Origin: CAYLOP01 sp964385305
GTDB lineage: Bacteria; Chloroflexota; Anaerolineae; Anaerolineales; E44-bin32
Direction of reading: 5' to 3'
Length of the DNA: 35,369 nucleotides
Assembly: GCA_964385305.1 (NCBI GenBank)
Contig: CAYLOP010000018.1
Location: 1-35,369, forward strand
Positions 8,865-16,887 of this stretch are shown in pieces. The notes below the pieces were generated by a model. That model made no database searches, was not told the origin of the DNA, and was given only the letters and a program-made list of their open reading frames with translations. Made by a program: the position numbers and the translations under genes. Each line of letters starts with the position of its first letter. The first letter of the stretch is position 1.

Positions 8865-9221
8865 TTAATCTGGATCGCTGATTCGTAAATCTTGCACATG
8901 CACGTTTACTGCGAAAACTGGCAAATCGATTGCCCGCTCTACACGATATCGAACCGCATTCGCCACACTGGTAGCGACGGAGGAGATGCGGGTCCCGTAC
9001 TCAACGATGACGAATAGATCAATCACGACTTGATCTTCCAGAGCTTTGACCTCCACACCATGTCTAGGGTCGCGCGCTAAGGCATGTGCAATGCCGTCCA
9101 CCAGGTTCTTTGATGCCATTCCAACGACACCATAGGATTGAAGCGCCGACTGCGAGGCAATCGTGGCGATCGCCCTGGGTGAGATCGTGATTTTTCCGAG
9201 ATTTGTGGTCTCACCGGTCAT
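8865..9221 (-). CDS. Asp23/Gls24 family envelope stress protein (YloU-like)
   Basis: A 118-residue Asp23-type protein. It starts with LGKITISPRAIATIAS and has SATSVANAVRYRVE and VNVHVQDLRI, which match the DUF322 fold. In Gram-positive bacteria these proteins sit near the membrane and are linked to envelope stress; the position directly before fakA is conserved (yloU-yloV in Bacillus), suggesting a link with lipid metabolism. It is the first gene of the leftward run and diverges from rpmB. GAGGG stands seven bases before the ATG. A clear promoter for this direction is not obvious. Confidence 0.88.
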   Translation of the reverse strand: MTGETTNLGKITISPRAIATIASQSALQSYGVVGMASKNLVDGIAHALARDPRHGVEVKALEDQVVIDLFVIVEYGTRISSVATSVANAVRYRVERAIDLPVFAVNVHVQDLRISDPD

Positions 9222-9242
9222 TTATCTTCCCTCTAACCTTGT

Positions 9243-9267
9243 TTGGATCGTTTGATAGACGATCCAA
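9243..9267. promoter_or_regulatory. Perfect 9-7-9 inverted repeat between asp23 and rpmB, candidate operator
   Basis: TTGGATCGT and ACGATCCAA are exact reverse complements separated by seven bases. The spacer TTGATAG contains the -35 box of the rpmB promoter, and the site also lies 22 bases upstream of the asp23 start, so a dimeric repressor here could control both directions. No regulator gene is adjacent. The symmetry is seen directly; the operator role is inference. Confidence 0.6.
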
Positions 9268-9280
9268 CCTGTGGTATGAT
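9252..9280 (+). promoter_or_regulatory. Sigma-70-type promoter of rpmB
   Basis: TTGATA (9252-9257), a 17-base spacer and TATGAT (9275-9280) with an upstream TGG making an extended -10. The predicted transcription start, near 9287, leaves about 40 bases of leader before the rpmB ATG. Confidence 0.75.
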
Positions 9281-9326
9281 TCCGGCCGCTCGTGATCAAG
9301 ATTGTATCCATTGGAAAGGTTTAACC

Positions 9327-9506
9327 ATGGCTAAGTGTGAGAATTGCGGTAAGACAACAAGCTTTGGGCAGAATAGAAGCTTCTCGATGAAAGCGACGAA
9401 GCGCAAGTTCCGCCCCAACTTGCAGAAAGTGCGTGTTTTTGAGAACGGCCGCATGGTCCAAAAAACACTGTGCACGAAATGCATTAAGCGTCTTGCCCGT
9501 GTTTGA
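9327..9506 (+). CDS. rpmB: 50S ribosomal protein L28, zinc-binding type
   Basis: A 59-residue L28. It has two Cys pairs, C4-x2-C7 and C49-x2-C52, the zinc-binding C+ form of the protein. The ATG at 9327 is chosen because GGAAAGG lies seven bases upstream, the protein then begins with the family's M-A-K-C, and the promoter sits upstream. A longer reading frame to 9243 would run through the promoter and is not used. It is a single-gene unit with its own promoter and a strong hairpin after the stop. Confidence 0.97.
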   Translation: MAKCENCGKTTSFGQNRSFSMKATKRKFRPNLQKVRVFENGRMVQKTLCTKCIKRLARV

Positions 9507-9539
9507 CGATTGCGTATCCAATAGATATAAACCCTTAAA

Positions 9540-9562
9540 GCGGCCGCCGTTTCGGCGGTCGC
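9540..9562 (+). terminator. GC-rich bidirectional terminator hairpin between rpmB and rpe
   Basis: A ten-pair stem (9540-9549 with 9553-9562, one G-T pair) closes a three-base loop between convergent rpmB and rpe. T-rich sequence follows in both directions: AATCGTTAATTT on plus and TTTAAGGGTTTA on minus. A second pairing, ACGATTGCG at 9506-9514 with CGCAATCGT at 9560-9568, shares three bases with the stem. Confidence 0.7.
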
Positions 9563-9567
9563 AATCG

Positions 9568-10251
9568 TTAATTTCTCGATTTTTCGGGTTGAAGAGATTG
9601 CCGCAGCGTCTGAATACCCACCCGCGCACCTTCAGGGTGTTGAAATACCGCTTTTGAAGCGACGAAGATCTCGGCTCCTGCTTCCGCGGCACGCAGGGCA
9701 TTGTCAGGATTGATTCCACCATCCACTTCTATTCTGGCTGCTGGATTAAGATCATCAAGCATTTTTCGAATCCGACGGATCTTTCCGAGCATCGGTTCCA
9801 TGAAGGTTTGCCCGTAGAAGCCTGGATTAACCGTCATCACCAAAACGAGATCAACCATAGGGAGTACTTCTGTTAGCGCAGCCGCCGGTGTCCCGGGATT
9901 CAACGTGACACCAGCCCGCAAACCTCTATCAAGGATGGATTGAAGTGTCCGCATGACATGGCGATCCGCCTCGATGTGCACCGTGATCGAGCTTGCCCCC
10001 GCATCAGCGTAGACGTTCACATATTGATAAGGCTCTTCGAGCATGAAGTGCACGTCAAGCGGCAAAGGCGTGACTTTCCGACAAGATTCGACGATAGCTG
10101 GCCCCATGGCGATGTTCGGAACAAAATGCCCATCCATAACATCGATGTGGATCCAATCCGCGCCGCCCTCTACGACTTCGTGAATTTCATCTTCAAGTCT
10201 GGCGAGGTTCGCGGAGAGTATCGATGGGGCAAGGATGTATTTTTTCTCCAT
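9568..10251 (-). CDS. rpe: Ribulose-phosphate 3-epimerase
   Basis: Interconverts ribulose 5-phosphate and xylulose 5-phosphate in the non-oxidative pentose phosphate pathway. This 227-residue TIM barrel has LAPSILSANLARL, the metal-site HIDVMDGHFVPN, PLDVHFML and VNPGFYGQTF. The catalytic Asp is in IEVDGGINPDN near residue 180. The length is normal. It lies about 190 bases after rlmN; that gap shows no gene or clear signal to me. It converges on rpmB through a shared terminator. Confidence 0.96.
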   Translation of the reverse strand: MEKKYILAPSILSANLARLEDEIHEVVEGGADWIHIDVMDGHFVPNIAMGPAIVESCRKVTPLPLDVHFMLEEPYQYVNVYADAGASSITVHIEADRHVMRTLQSILDRGLRAGVTLNPGTPAAALTEVLPMVDLVLVMTVNPGFYGQTFMEPMLGKIRRIRKMLDDLNPAARIEVDGGINPDNALRAAEAGAEIFVASKAVFQHPEGARVGIQTLRQSLQPEKSRN

Positions 10252-10445
10252 AGCTCAAATGATACCTTCGCAGATTGCAATTGACAAGGTGAGCGGGATT
10301 TGGGCTGAAAAACGTGGGTTTGGGCTGGGGAACGTTCGCATGATACTGTTGAGCAGTGGAGTGATCGTTGGTAGGAGCAGACGAGTTCGAGCATGAGAGC
10401 TAAGCGGTATACAGGCGGAATGCATGCGGTGAACCGTCAGGGGCA

Positions 10446-11498
10446 TTACACTTTTCTTCGGGTAGCGAGCTGTCCGCAGCCAGCATGAATATCCACCCCG
10501 CGTCGGATGCGGGTGCTGCATGCAAAGCCATTTGAGGTTAAAACATCAGCAAATAACTTGACTCTATCTGGCAGTGAGGGCTCGGCGAGGTAGTTTGTTG
10601 TTGGATTAAGGGGGATGAGGTTGACATGGCAGTTCAGCCCGGAAACAAGCGAGACGAGCGCTTTCGCTTGTTCAAGTGTGTCATTGACGTCCTGGATGAG
10701 TGCCCATTCAAATGTGATTCTACGACCCGTGAAGGCCACATAGGCGCGGCAGGCGGAGATCAGAGGTTCCAGCGGGTACCGGCGGTTGACCGGCAGCAAG
10801 GTATCTCGCAGTGCATTGGTGGCCGCGTGTAGGGACACCGCCAGGTGGATTTGTCTTCGTTCCTTCGTGAATTTCTCGATCATGGGGATGATACCGATCG
10901 TTGATATAGTGATACGGCGAGCGCCGAATCGAAACCCATCTGCATCGCTCAAGCGGTCGATAGCTTGCATCAAAGACGCGTAATTGTGGAAAGGCTCACC
11001 CATACCCATCACAACGATGTTGGTTAGGCGCTCGCCCTCGTTCTGCAGGCGGTGGGCAATGAAAATGACCTGCTCCACAATCTCCCCTACCGTCAAATTG
11101 CGTACGAAACCCATCTGTCCTGTCGCACAGAAAACACAGCCCATCGCACAGCCCACCTGTGTGGAGATACAGGCTGTACGACGTTGATGGTAGTGCATGA
11201 GCACGGCTTCCACAGCCTCCCCATCGGCTAAGCTCAAGAGGATTTTCTGCGTCTGCCTGTCTATAGATTCTGTAATTGCTCGTGTGTCCATGGAGGAGAA
11301 TTGAAATGACTCGGTCAAGCGGTGGCGTAACTCGAGCGGTAAATCGGTCATACCCATTGGGTCCAGCACGAAGTTCACATAGACGTTGTGCCATATCTGA
11401 CGGGCGCGATATGCGGGCTCTTCCCAGGTCTGAAGAAGCGCGGTGAGCTCGGGCAGGCTTAGATCAAAGAATTGCCCAGTGGGATTCAAGAAACACAC
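10446..11498 (-). CDS. rlmN: Dual-specificity 23S rRNA/tRNA adenine-C2 methyltransferase RlmN
   Basis: A radical SAM enzyme that methylates C2 of A2503 in 23S rRNA and A37 in some tRNAs. The cluster motif CAMGCVFC gives C117, C121 and C124. C110 matches the family's first redox cysteine, and C341 in DIHAGCGQL the methyl-carrying cysteine, so all mechanistic residues are present. GMGEPFHNY and SLHAATNALRDTL are further family motifs. The start is a GTG that overlaps the upstream HAD gene by 13 bases; the resulting 350 residues are of family length. Coupled expression with the HAD phosphatase is likely, though no functional link is known to me. Confidence 0.95.
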   Translation of the reverse strand: MCFLNPTGQFFDLSLPELTALLQTWEEPAYRARQIWHNVYVNFVLDPMGMTDLPLELRHRLTESFQFSSMDTRAITESIDRQTQKILLSLADGEAVEAVLMHYHQRRTACISTQVGCAMGCVFCATGQMGFVRNLTVGEIVEQVIFIAHRLQNEGERLTNIVVMGMGEPFHNYASLMQAIDRLSDADGFRFGARRITISTIGIIPMIEKFTKERRQIHLAVSLHAATNALRDTLLPVNRRYPLEPLISACRAYVAFTGRRITFEWALIQDVNDTLEQAKALVSLVSGLNCHVNLIPLNPTTNYLAEPSLPDRVKLFADVLTSNGFACSTRIRRGVDIHAGCGQLATRRKV

Positions 11499-12289
11499 TC
11501 CGACAAGTCTTGGCTCAGATGAATCAAGTCATCGAAAATAGCGTCTGGGTGGATTTCCGATGCTCGCAGATCGTCACGTCCGCTCACGCCAGTGAGCACC
11601 AGCGCTGTAGCGATGCCCGCTCTCTTTCCGCCCAGAATGTCTGTCTCGAGGCGGTCCCCCACTGCCAAAGTCTCCTCCGCTCGGGTTCCGAGGTGCTCCA
11701 TCGCCTGCAGGTACAAATGCGGTTCGGGTTTGCCGATGATCTGTGGCGAACTTCCCGTCGATGCTTCGAGCAGCTTGAGAAAAGCACCGTTCCCAGGAGC
11801 GATGCCCTCCTCGGTGGGGATGGTGAGGTCAGCGTTGGTCCCAATAAAGTGCGCACCCTGGCGGATCGCTGAATCCGCATGGGCAAGCTTCTTCCAAGTG
11901 ATATCGAAATCTAAACCAACGACCACAGCCTGAGCGGCATCGTGCGTTGGCATAATTTGAAAACCAGCATCTTTGAGACTCTGATGTAAGGGATCCTCGC
12001 CGATCACGTATAGATGTGTTCCTTTTGGCAAGCGCTTTTTGAGATACTTCGCTGTTGCCAGGCTGGATGTAAGGATATCTCTCGGATCGATCTGCAAACC
12101 AAAGGATTGAAAACGATCCGCGAGCTGTTGGGGATCAACGGTTGAATTGTTGGTGGCTATGACGTACCGAATGCCGCATTCCTTAAGGAGTTGGAGGAAG
12201 TCTTCAACCCCGGGGAGCAAGGTTTTACCTCGTACCAGGACGCCATCCATATCGAGAATCATAGCCCTGATCATTTCCAAGTTCAGCAT
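11486..12289 (-). CDS. HAD superfamily IIA (NagD-like) sugar or nucleotide phosphatase
   Basis: A 267-residue NagD-type phosphatase. Motif I is ILDMDGVL, with nucleophile Asp13 and acid/base Asp15. Motif II is ATNNST, motif III lies in IGKPEPHLY, and motif IV is VGDRLETDI. A class C2 cap between motifs II and III contains the family's FIGTNADLT. Substrates in this family are small phosphates such as UMP, 4-nitrophenyl phosphate analogues or phosphoglycolate and cannot be chosen here. ATG at 12289 follows GGGGTGATGA; the internal Met6 is possible. The 101-base gap upstream holds a CCGCC/GGCGG hairpin of unclear role. It overlaps rlmN by 13 bases. Confidence 0.9.
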   Translation of the reverse strand: MLNLEMIRAMILDMDGVLVRGKTLLPGVEDFLQLLKECGIRYVIATNNSTVDPQQLADRFQSFGLQIDPRDILTSSLATAKYLKKRLPKGTHLYVIGEDPLHQSLKDAGFQIMPTHDAAQAVVVGLDFDITWKKLAHADSAIRQGAHFIGTNADLTIPTEEGIAPGNGAFLKLLEASTGSSPQIIGKPEPHLYLQAMEHLGTRAEETLAVGDRLETDILGGKRAGIATALVLTGVSGRDDLRASEIHPDAIFDDLIHLSQDLSECVS

Positions 12290-12390
12290 TCATCACCCCA
12301 GTATTCATAAATGATGGCACCGCCGACAACCGCCAATGCGGCGGATGTTTTGCTTGTTTCCTGGTTTGAAAGTGTTCTTAGAGACGGGGC

Positions 12391-13263
12391 CTAACCTTCA
12401 AACTTTTCCAGAAGGTATTGGAACACTGGACGGTCAATTCTACCAGTCTTGAACGCCGTGCGATCTTCGAAATTTTCGTTGCCAATAAAGCTCCGCAAAG
12501 CCTTCTGGGTGGTTTTATCGTAGCGACCGGAGATGGGACCCTTATAGTAACCAAGGTTCGTCATGATGGTCTGTAATTTCTCGGCGACTTCGCCTTCGAT
12601 AATGAGCTCATCCTCCTCCGGACTTTTACCAAAGTAAAGACGGTGGAGTTGTAGAAGTTCCTCCAGCCGTACCACGGGATCGGAATCGTCATCTACACGG
12701 TAGTCGATCCAGCGATCATTGAATCCCCCGTAGCCGCCTTCGGCTTTAACGACGAGCAGGGCTGAACTTTGTCGGCCACGACGATCACCGCCGACCTGAT
12801 CGCCTGCCAGCAAGGCTGCCATCAGACGCGCGGGAAGGTCCCCCTCGGTCTTTAGAAATGCGGAAGCCATAGCATCGATGGTTTCGGGGCCAGTGAGGAT
12901 ATTCCCTTGCGCGGCGAAGTGCTCTCCGGTAAGTCCGCCTGCCCAAGATAGACACTCTGTTCCTGTGAAGGTTGCTGGAGCCCCATTCAGATCGACCAAT
13001 CCAACCTGACGTGTTTCGCGTCCCTCATCAGCTTTTAAGAGGATCTCCAATGACTCCTGGGCTGAATGGCCGGATTTCATTAAATCAAGACCGCGAAGGC
13101 CAAAGGTAGTATTGGCGTACGATTGTGTGGCTACAGCTCCTCCGAGTGCAGACGCCCATGGGACCACGGCTCCGGCAGCGGGAAATTTCGATGCTACCGC
13201 GATCCCCCAAGCCTCCTCCGTTGGGTCGAACGCCACAATAGAAAAGGTGGATACAGTTATCAT
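12391..13263 (-). CDS. DUF1028 protein with C-terminal peptidoglycan-binding-like domain
   Basis: Residues 1 to about 225 form the DUF1028 domain: TFSIVAFDP at the start, then VASKFPAAGAVVPWA, VATQSYAN, AQGNILTGPE and the conserved GGDRRGRQSSALLV. The fold is regarded as Ntn-hydrolase-like but its reaction is not established. About residues 225-290 match the putative peptidoglycan-binding domain often attached to DUF1028, with LGYYKGPISGRYD resembling a repeat-binding motif. There is no signal peptide, so a wall-binding role in the periplasm or outside is doubtful. It follows clpX by 33 bases and may be cotranscribed with it. Confidence 0.88.
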   Translation of the reverse strand: MITVSTFSIVAFDPTEEAWGIAVASKFPAAGAVVPWASALGGAVATQSYANTTFGLRGLDLMKSGHSAQESLEILLKADEGRETRQVGLVDLNGAPATFTGTECLSWAGGLTGEHFAAQGNILTGPETIDAMASAFLKTEGDLPARLMAALLAGDQVGGDRRGRQSSALLVVKAEGGYGGFNDRWIDYRVDDDSDPVVRLEELLQLHRLYFGKSPEEDELIIEGEVAEKLQTIMTNLGYYKGPISGRYDKTTQKALRSFIGNENFEDRTAFKTGRIDRPVFQYLLEKFEG

Positions 13264-13296
13264 CAGATTGTGCCCTTCATAGCGTGGGGGGATAGA

Positions 13297-14598
13297 TCAT
13301 GCAGCGTCGGGTAGTTTTTCATCCCAGAATGGTAATTGTTTACCGTTTTCGTCCATGAGGTGCGGCCTGCCTGTACCATCGATGGCTTCAGCATCAACCG
13401 AAACTTCGCAGATCTCCGGGCGTGAGGGGATTTCGTACATCACATCAAGGAGTGCGCCTTCGATGATTGCGCGCAGCCCTCTGGCGCCTGTCTCGCGTTT
13501 GAGAGCCAGCTTCGCAGCAGTATTAAGCGCTTCGGATGTGAAGACGAGTTTTACTTGGTCCATCTCGAACAGCCGCTGGTATTGGCGAGATAACGCATTA
13601 CGTGGCTCGGTGAGAATGGCACGTAATGCCTCGAGGTCGAGAGGTTCGACGGAGATGGAGACAGGCAACCGCCCAACGAGTTCAGGGATCATGCCGTAAC
13701 GCATGAGGTCATCAGGCGTTAACAAACGCAAGAGCAAGTTCTCGTGAAGGTCTTTTGCAGATTCATCTACGGCCATTCCGGGGAAGCCCAGCCTTCCTCG
13801 GCGTCCAACCCTTTCCGCGATGATTTCGGGCAGTCCGTCGAAGGTTCCGCCGCAGATGAAGAGAATATCGTTCGTGTTTAACTGGATGAATTCCTGTTGA
13901 GGGTGCTTTCGCCCTCCTTGGGGGGGGACATTGACGATGGCACCCTCGATGATCTTCAGCAGCGCCTGTTGTACTCCTTCGCCGGAGACGTCGCGTGTGA
14001 TGCTGGGATTATCACCAGTTTTTCGGGCTGTCTTGTCGATCTCATCGATGTAGACGATGCCGCGCTCTGCGCGTGGAACTTTGAAGTCGGCGGCTTGCAG
14101 CAACCGCAGGAGGATGTTTTCGACATCCTCTCCGACATAGCCCGCTTCGGTCAGCGCCGTAGCGTCAGCGATGCAAAATGGGACGTCAAGGCTCCTGGCA
14201 AGAGTCTGGGCTAGGAGTGTCTTACCGCAGCCCGTGGGACCGAGGAGCAGGATGTTGGCCTTTTCCAATTCAACGTCTGTTCGGCCGCGATGAGCGATGC
14301 GTTTGTAGTGGTTATAGACAGCCACAGAAAGCACGCGCTTGGCGTTCTCTTGGCTGACGACATACTCATCGAGTCGCGTGTAGATCTCTTGCGGTGAGAG
14401 CGGGGGCTGGCTGGGGGTGGGCTGGCCAACGGCTGACCATTGACCATCGCCTTCAAGAATGTCGCGGCAGAGATCCACACACTCGTTGCAGATGGAAACA
14501 CCCTCAGGCCCCGCGATCAATCGCAGGACATCGCTTTCATCCCGGCTGCAGAAGGAACAGCGGCGTATCTCCGGCGGCGGCGAACTTTTAGGCGCCAT
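13297..14598 (-). CDS. clpX: ATP-dependent protease ATP-binding subunit ClpX
   Basis: AAA+ unfoldase that feeds substrates to ClpP. The N-terminal zinc-binding domain has C14, C17, C37 and C40. Walker A is GPTGCGKT at residues 120-127, Walker B is IVYIDEIDK, the pore loop is GYVGED, and the R-K-H loop appears as GGRKHPQQEF. The sensor and C-terminal small domain follow in GARGLRAIIEG. At 433 residues it is a normal ClpX. It lies three bases after clpP in the standard tig-clpP-clpX order, so chaperone, peptidase and unfoldase are probably made together. Confidence 0.98.
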   Translation of the reverse strand: MAPKSSPPPEIRRCSFCSRDESDVLRLIAGPEGVSICNECVDLCRDILEGDGQWSAVGQPTPSQPPLSPQEIYTRLDEYVVSQENAKRVLSVAVYNHYKRIAHRGRTDVELEKANILLLGPTGCGKTLLAQTLARSLDVPFCIADATALTEAGYVGEDVENILLRLLQAADFKVPRAERGIVYIDEIDKTARKTGDNPSITRDVSGEGVQQALLKIIEGAIVNVPPQGGRKHPQQEFIQLNTNDILFICGGTFDGLPEIIAERVGRRGRLGFPGMAVDESAKDLHENLLLRLLTPDDLMRYGMIPELVGRLPVSISVEPLDLEALRAILTEPRNALSRQYQRLFEMDQVKLVFTSEALNTAAKLALKRETGARGLRAIIEGALLDVMYEIPSRPEICEVSVDAEAIDGTGRPHLMDENGKQLPFWDEKLPDAA

Positions 14599-14601
14599 CC
14601 T

Positions 14602-15237
14602 CTACCCTTTTTTACCCTCGCTCTTGCCCTCTTCATCCGAAGACGGAAGAAGGACGTGATCGATTAGACCATATTCCTGCGCCGCGTTACCGTCCATATA
14701 GAAGTCGCGTTCCGTGTCGCGCTCGATGGTCTCAAGCGATTGGCCCGTGTGGCTTACAAGTATATTATTCAATTTTTCGCGTAGACGCAAGATCTCTTTC
14801 GCTTGAATCTCGATATCTGTGGCTTGACCTTGTGCGCCACCTAGGGGTTGATGGAGGTGAATCGTAGCGTGCGGCAGTGCATAACGCATGCCTTTTGTAC
14901 CAGCCGAAAGAAGCACAGTACCAAAAGAAGCCGTAACGCCAACGGCAACGGTTGAGATCGGCGCAGAAATGGATTGCATCGTGTCATAGATTGCCAGACC
15001 GGCGTAAATTCCCCCGCCAGGACAGTTTATATACATATTGATTTGGCGATCTTGGTCCTCCCGGTCCAGGTATAGCAACTGGGCAACCATAAGATTCGAA
15101 ACCTGATCGTTGATGGGCGTTCCAAGGAAAATGATCCGCTCCCTGAGGAGCAAAGAATAGATATCGTAGGCTCTCTCACCACGGCCGGTCGTCTCGATGA
15201 CCATCGGTATGAGCGCATGAGGGTCCATATTGTTCAT
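14602..15237 (-). CDS. clpP: ATP-dependent Clp protease proteolytic subunit
   Basis: Serine peptidase subunit of the tetradecameric ClpP chamber. With the start at 15237 the triad is Ser104 in GVTASFG, His129 in HLHQPLGG and Asp178 in DTERD, with the same His-to-Asp spacing as in E. coli. A longer frame opens at 15285 but would overlap tig by 38 bases. The ATG at 15237 has GGAG and AAGG sequences 8-13 bases upstream, begins ten bases after the tig stop and gives 211 residues, the usual size. The short acidic/basic C-terminal tail is variable in the family. Confidence 0.96.
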   Translation of the reverse strand: MNNMDPHALIPMVIETTGRGERAYDIYSLLLRERIIFLGTPINDQVSNLMVAQLLYLDREDQDRQINMYINCPGGGIYAGLAIYDTMQSISAPISTVAVGVTASFGTVLLSAGTKGMRYALPHATIHLHQPLGGAQGQATDIEIQAKEILRLREKLNNILVSHTGQSLETIERDTERDFYMDGNAAQEYGLIDHVLLPSSDEEGKSEGKKG

Positions 15238-15247
15238 GATTTTAACC

Positions 15248-16621
15248 TTACTCCTTTGATGTCTCAACCTCTTGCGGTGCCTCACCTTCGATTGGCGCCT
15301 CAGAGGATTCCTCGGTTATATCGGCTTCGCCCTTAGCGACAGCAACTATGTGATCGATTGCTTTCTCTGTGAGCAAGTCCATTGCGATCTTATGGCGCCC
15401 TTGTGGATGATCGAAGGCCTTGCGTAACTCATCCGCTCGATCTTCAAAGGGTTCTACCATACGATCGATTGCCGCATCAATTTCATCGCTCTCGATTTTT
15501 ATTTGTTCAAGCTCGACGAGTCGGCCAAGGACAAGGGCACGGCTGAGTCGCTTTTTCGCTTGTGGCTCTAATTCTGTGCGCAATTCTTCTAACGTTTTAT
15601 CTTCGACTTTTAGATAATCTTCCAGAGAGAGATTTTGGGATGCAAGCTGTCTACCCATGTCGTGGAGCATTCCATCGATTTCTTCATCCAGGAGAATCGT
15701 TGGGAAAGAAATCTTGGCGCCCTCAACCGCTGCCTCAACTGCCTTTATGGCGAAGGTTGAATCGTTCTCGCGCCGTACTTTGTCATGCAGGCTTTGGCGA
15801 ACTTTCACACGCAGGTCAAGTAAATCTTCGAAATCGCCCATGCTTGTCGCCAGATCATCCGTCCACTCGGGGACGATGCGCGATTTAACATCCTGGCAGA
15901 TGATATGGAAATCTGCGGTTTTCTCCTGCAGGTCTTCTGCGGTGTAGTCAGCTGGGAAAGTGTGCTCGAGGTCCAATTCTTCACCGGTTTTTAAACCCAC
16001 AAGCTTATTCGCGATTCCGGAGAACGGCCAATTGGTCTTATCGTCAAGCAGCAGTTCGATACCCGTATGATCCATCAGTGCAATTTCATCCGCTTCTTCG
16101 GTATCGCGCAATTTGCCCTTTATGTCGAGAACAACCACATCGGACATTGCCGCAGGGCGATCCGCCGGTTCGATTAGAGCGCGACTCTGGCGTAGCTCCT
16201 CCATCATCTCTTCCAGAGCCTCATCTGTGATCTCCGGCTCCTCAAATGGGATACGGATCTCACGGTAGTTGCCTAAATCTACTTCTGGGGGAAGTGGCAC
16301 GGTATACCGGAGGACCAACGGATCTCGGCTGACGATCTCATCGAGTGAGCCGGGAGCAAAGGGCTCGAGTTCCGATTCTTCAAGCGCCTGCCGATAGAGA
16401 TCTTGTCCGAGGTTTTCCAAAGCCTCATCAAAGACGGTCTCCTCCCCAAGTTTATTGACGATCATATTGTAAGGTGCCTTGCCTGGTCGAAAACCAGCAA
16501 TGCGCGTATTCTTGCTCAGCCTCCGTGCTGCGGAACGCATGGCGGATTCCAGGTTTTCAGGTGGCACCTCTACCGTTATTTGGACGCTGCGATCCTCTAG
16601 ATCCTTTGTCTCAATTTTCAA
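15248..16621 (-). CDS. tig: Trigger factor, ribosome-associated chaperone
   Basis: Trigger factor binds nascent chains at the ribosome exit tunnel. The ribosome-docking signature is GFRPGKAP near residue 45. A prolyl isomerase-like domain follows (about 150-240) and then the helical C-terminal chaperone arms (EDYLKVEDKTLEELRTELE), ending in an acidic tail. The length of 457 is slightly above the usual 430-450. The start is a TTG, supported by GGGAGGG eight bases upstream and by the family's M-K-I-E-like beginning. It is the first gene of the tig-clpP-clpX unit. Confidence 0.96.
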   Translation of the reverse strand: MKIETKDLEDRSVQITVEVPPENLESAMRSAARRLSKNTRIAGFRPGKAPYNMIVNKLGEETVFDEALENLGQDLYRQALEESELEPFAPGSLDEIVSRDPLVLRYTVPLPPEVDLGNYREIRIPFEEPEITDEALEEMMEELRQSRALIEPADRPAAMSDVVVLDIKGKLRDTEEADEIALMDHTGIELLLDDKTNWPFSGIANKLVGLKTGEELDLEHTFPADYTAEDLQEKTADFHIICQDVKSRIVPEWTDDLATSMGDFEDLLDLRVKVRQSLHDKVRRENDSTFAIKAVEAAVEGAKISFPTILLDEEIDGMLHDMGRQLASQNLSLEDYLKVEDKTLEELRTELEPQAKKRLSRALVLGRLVELEQIKIESDEIDAAIDRMVEPFEDRADELRKAFDHPQGRHKIAMDLLTEKAIDHIVAVAKGEADITEESSEAPIEGEAPQEVETSKE

Positions 16622-16719
16622 CGAACGTACCCTCCCACAGTCGGCCTATGTCAGACGCAAATAATGAATAGCGCCCGGCAAGTTGGTGGATAAATCGGGT
16701 GCACCTTAGGCGCCAAAGG

Positions 16720-16801
16720 TAGGGAAGGAGGGATTTGAACCCTCACGCCTCTCGGCACGTGATCCTAAGTCACGCCTGTCTGCCAATTCCAGCACTTCCC
16801 C
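16720..16801 (-). tRNA. tRNA-Leu, anticodon UAG
   Basis: An 82-base class II tRNA read on the minus strand. The acceptor stem is GGGGAAG with CTTCCCT, the first pair being G-U. The D arm is CTG/CAG, the anticodon stem CGTGA/TCACG with loop CTTAGGA, giving anticodon TAG. A long variable arm (GCC-gaga-GGC) is characteristic of leucine. The T arm is GAGGG-TTCAAAT-CCCTC. The discriminator is A, as needed for leucine. CCA is not encoded: the discriminator is followed by CCT. A near-palindrome, ACCTTTGGC/GCCTAAGGT, lies just after the 3' end. Confidence 0.97.
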
Positions 16802-16887
16802 AATGGATTGATTATAGCTTTCGCATGAGGTAGTGTAAAGGAGACGTATTGGAGAAATGTAAGAGGAGACACCGAGCACGATCTAGC

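Noticed and set aside
9243..9326. Longer reading frame of rpmB starting at 9243
   Set aside because: It would run through the palindrome, the -35, the -10 and the ribosome binding site. L28 proteins start with M-A-K-C at 9327.
14870..14940. ClpP nucleophile motif T-A-S-F-G instead of A-A-S-M-G, at first thought unusual
   Set aside because: The Ser, His and Asp are all in place, and this variant is, to my knowledge, common in Chloroflexota.
15238..15285. Longer clpP frame starting at 15285
   Set aside because: It would overlap tig by 38 bases; ATG 15237 has suitable ribosome binding sequences and gives the normal ClpP length.
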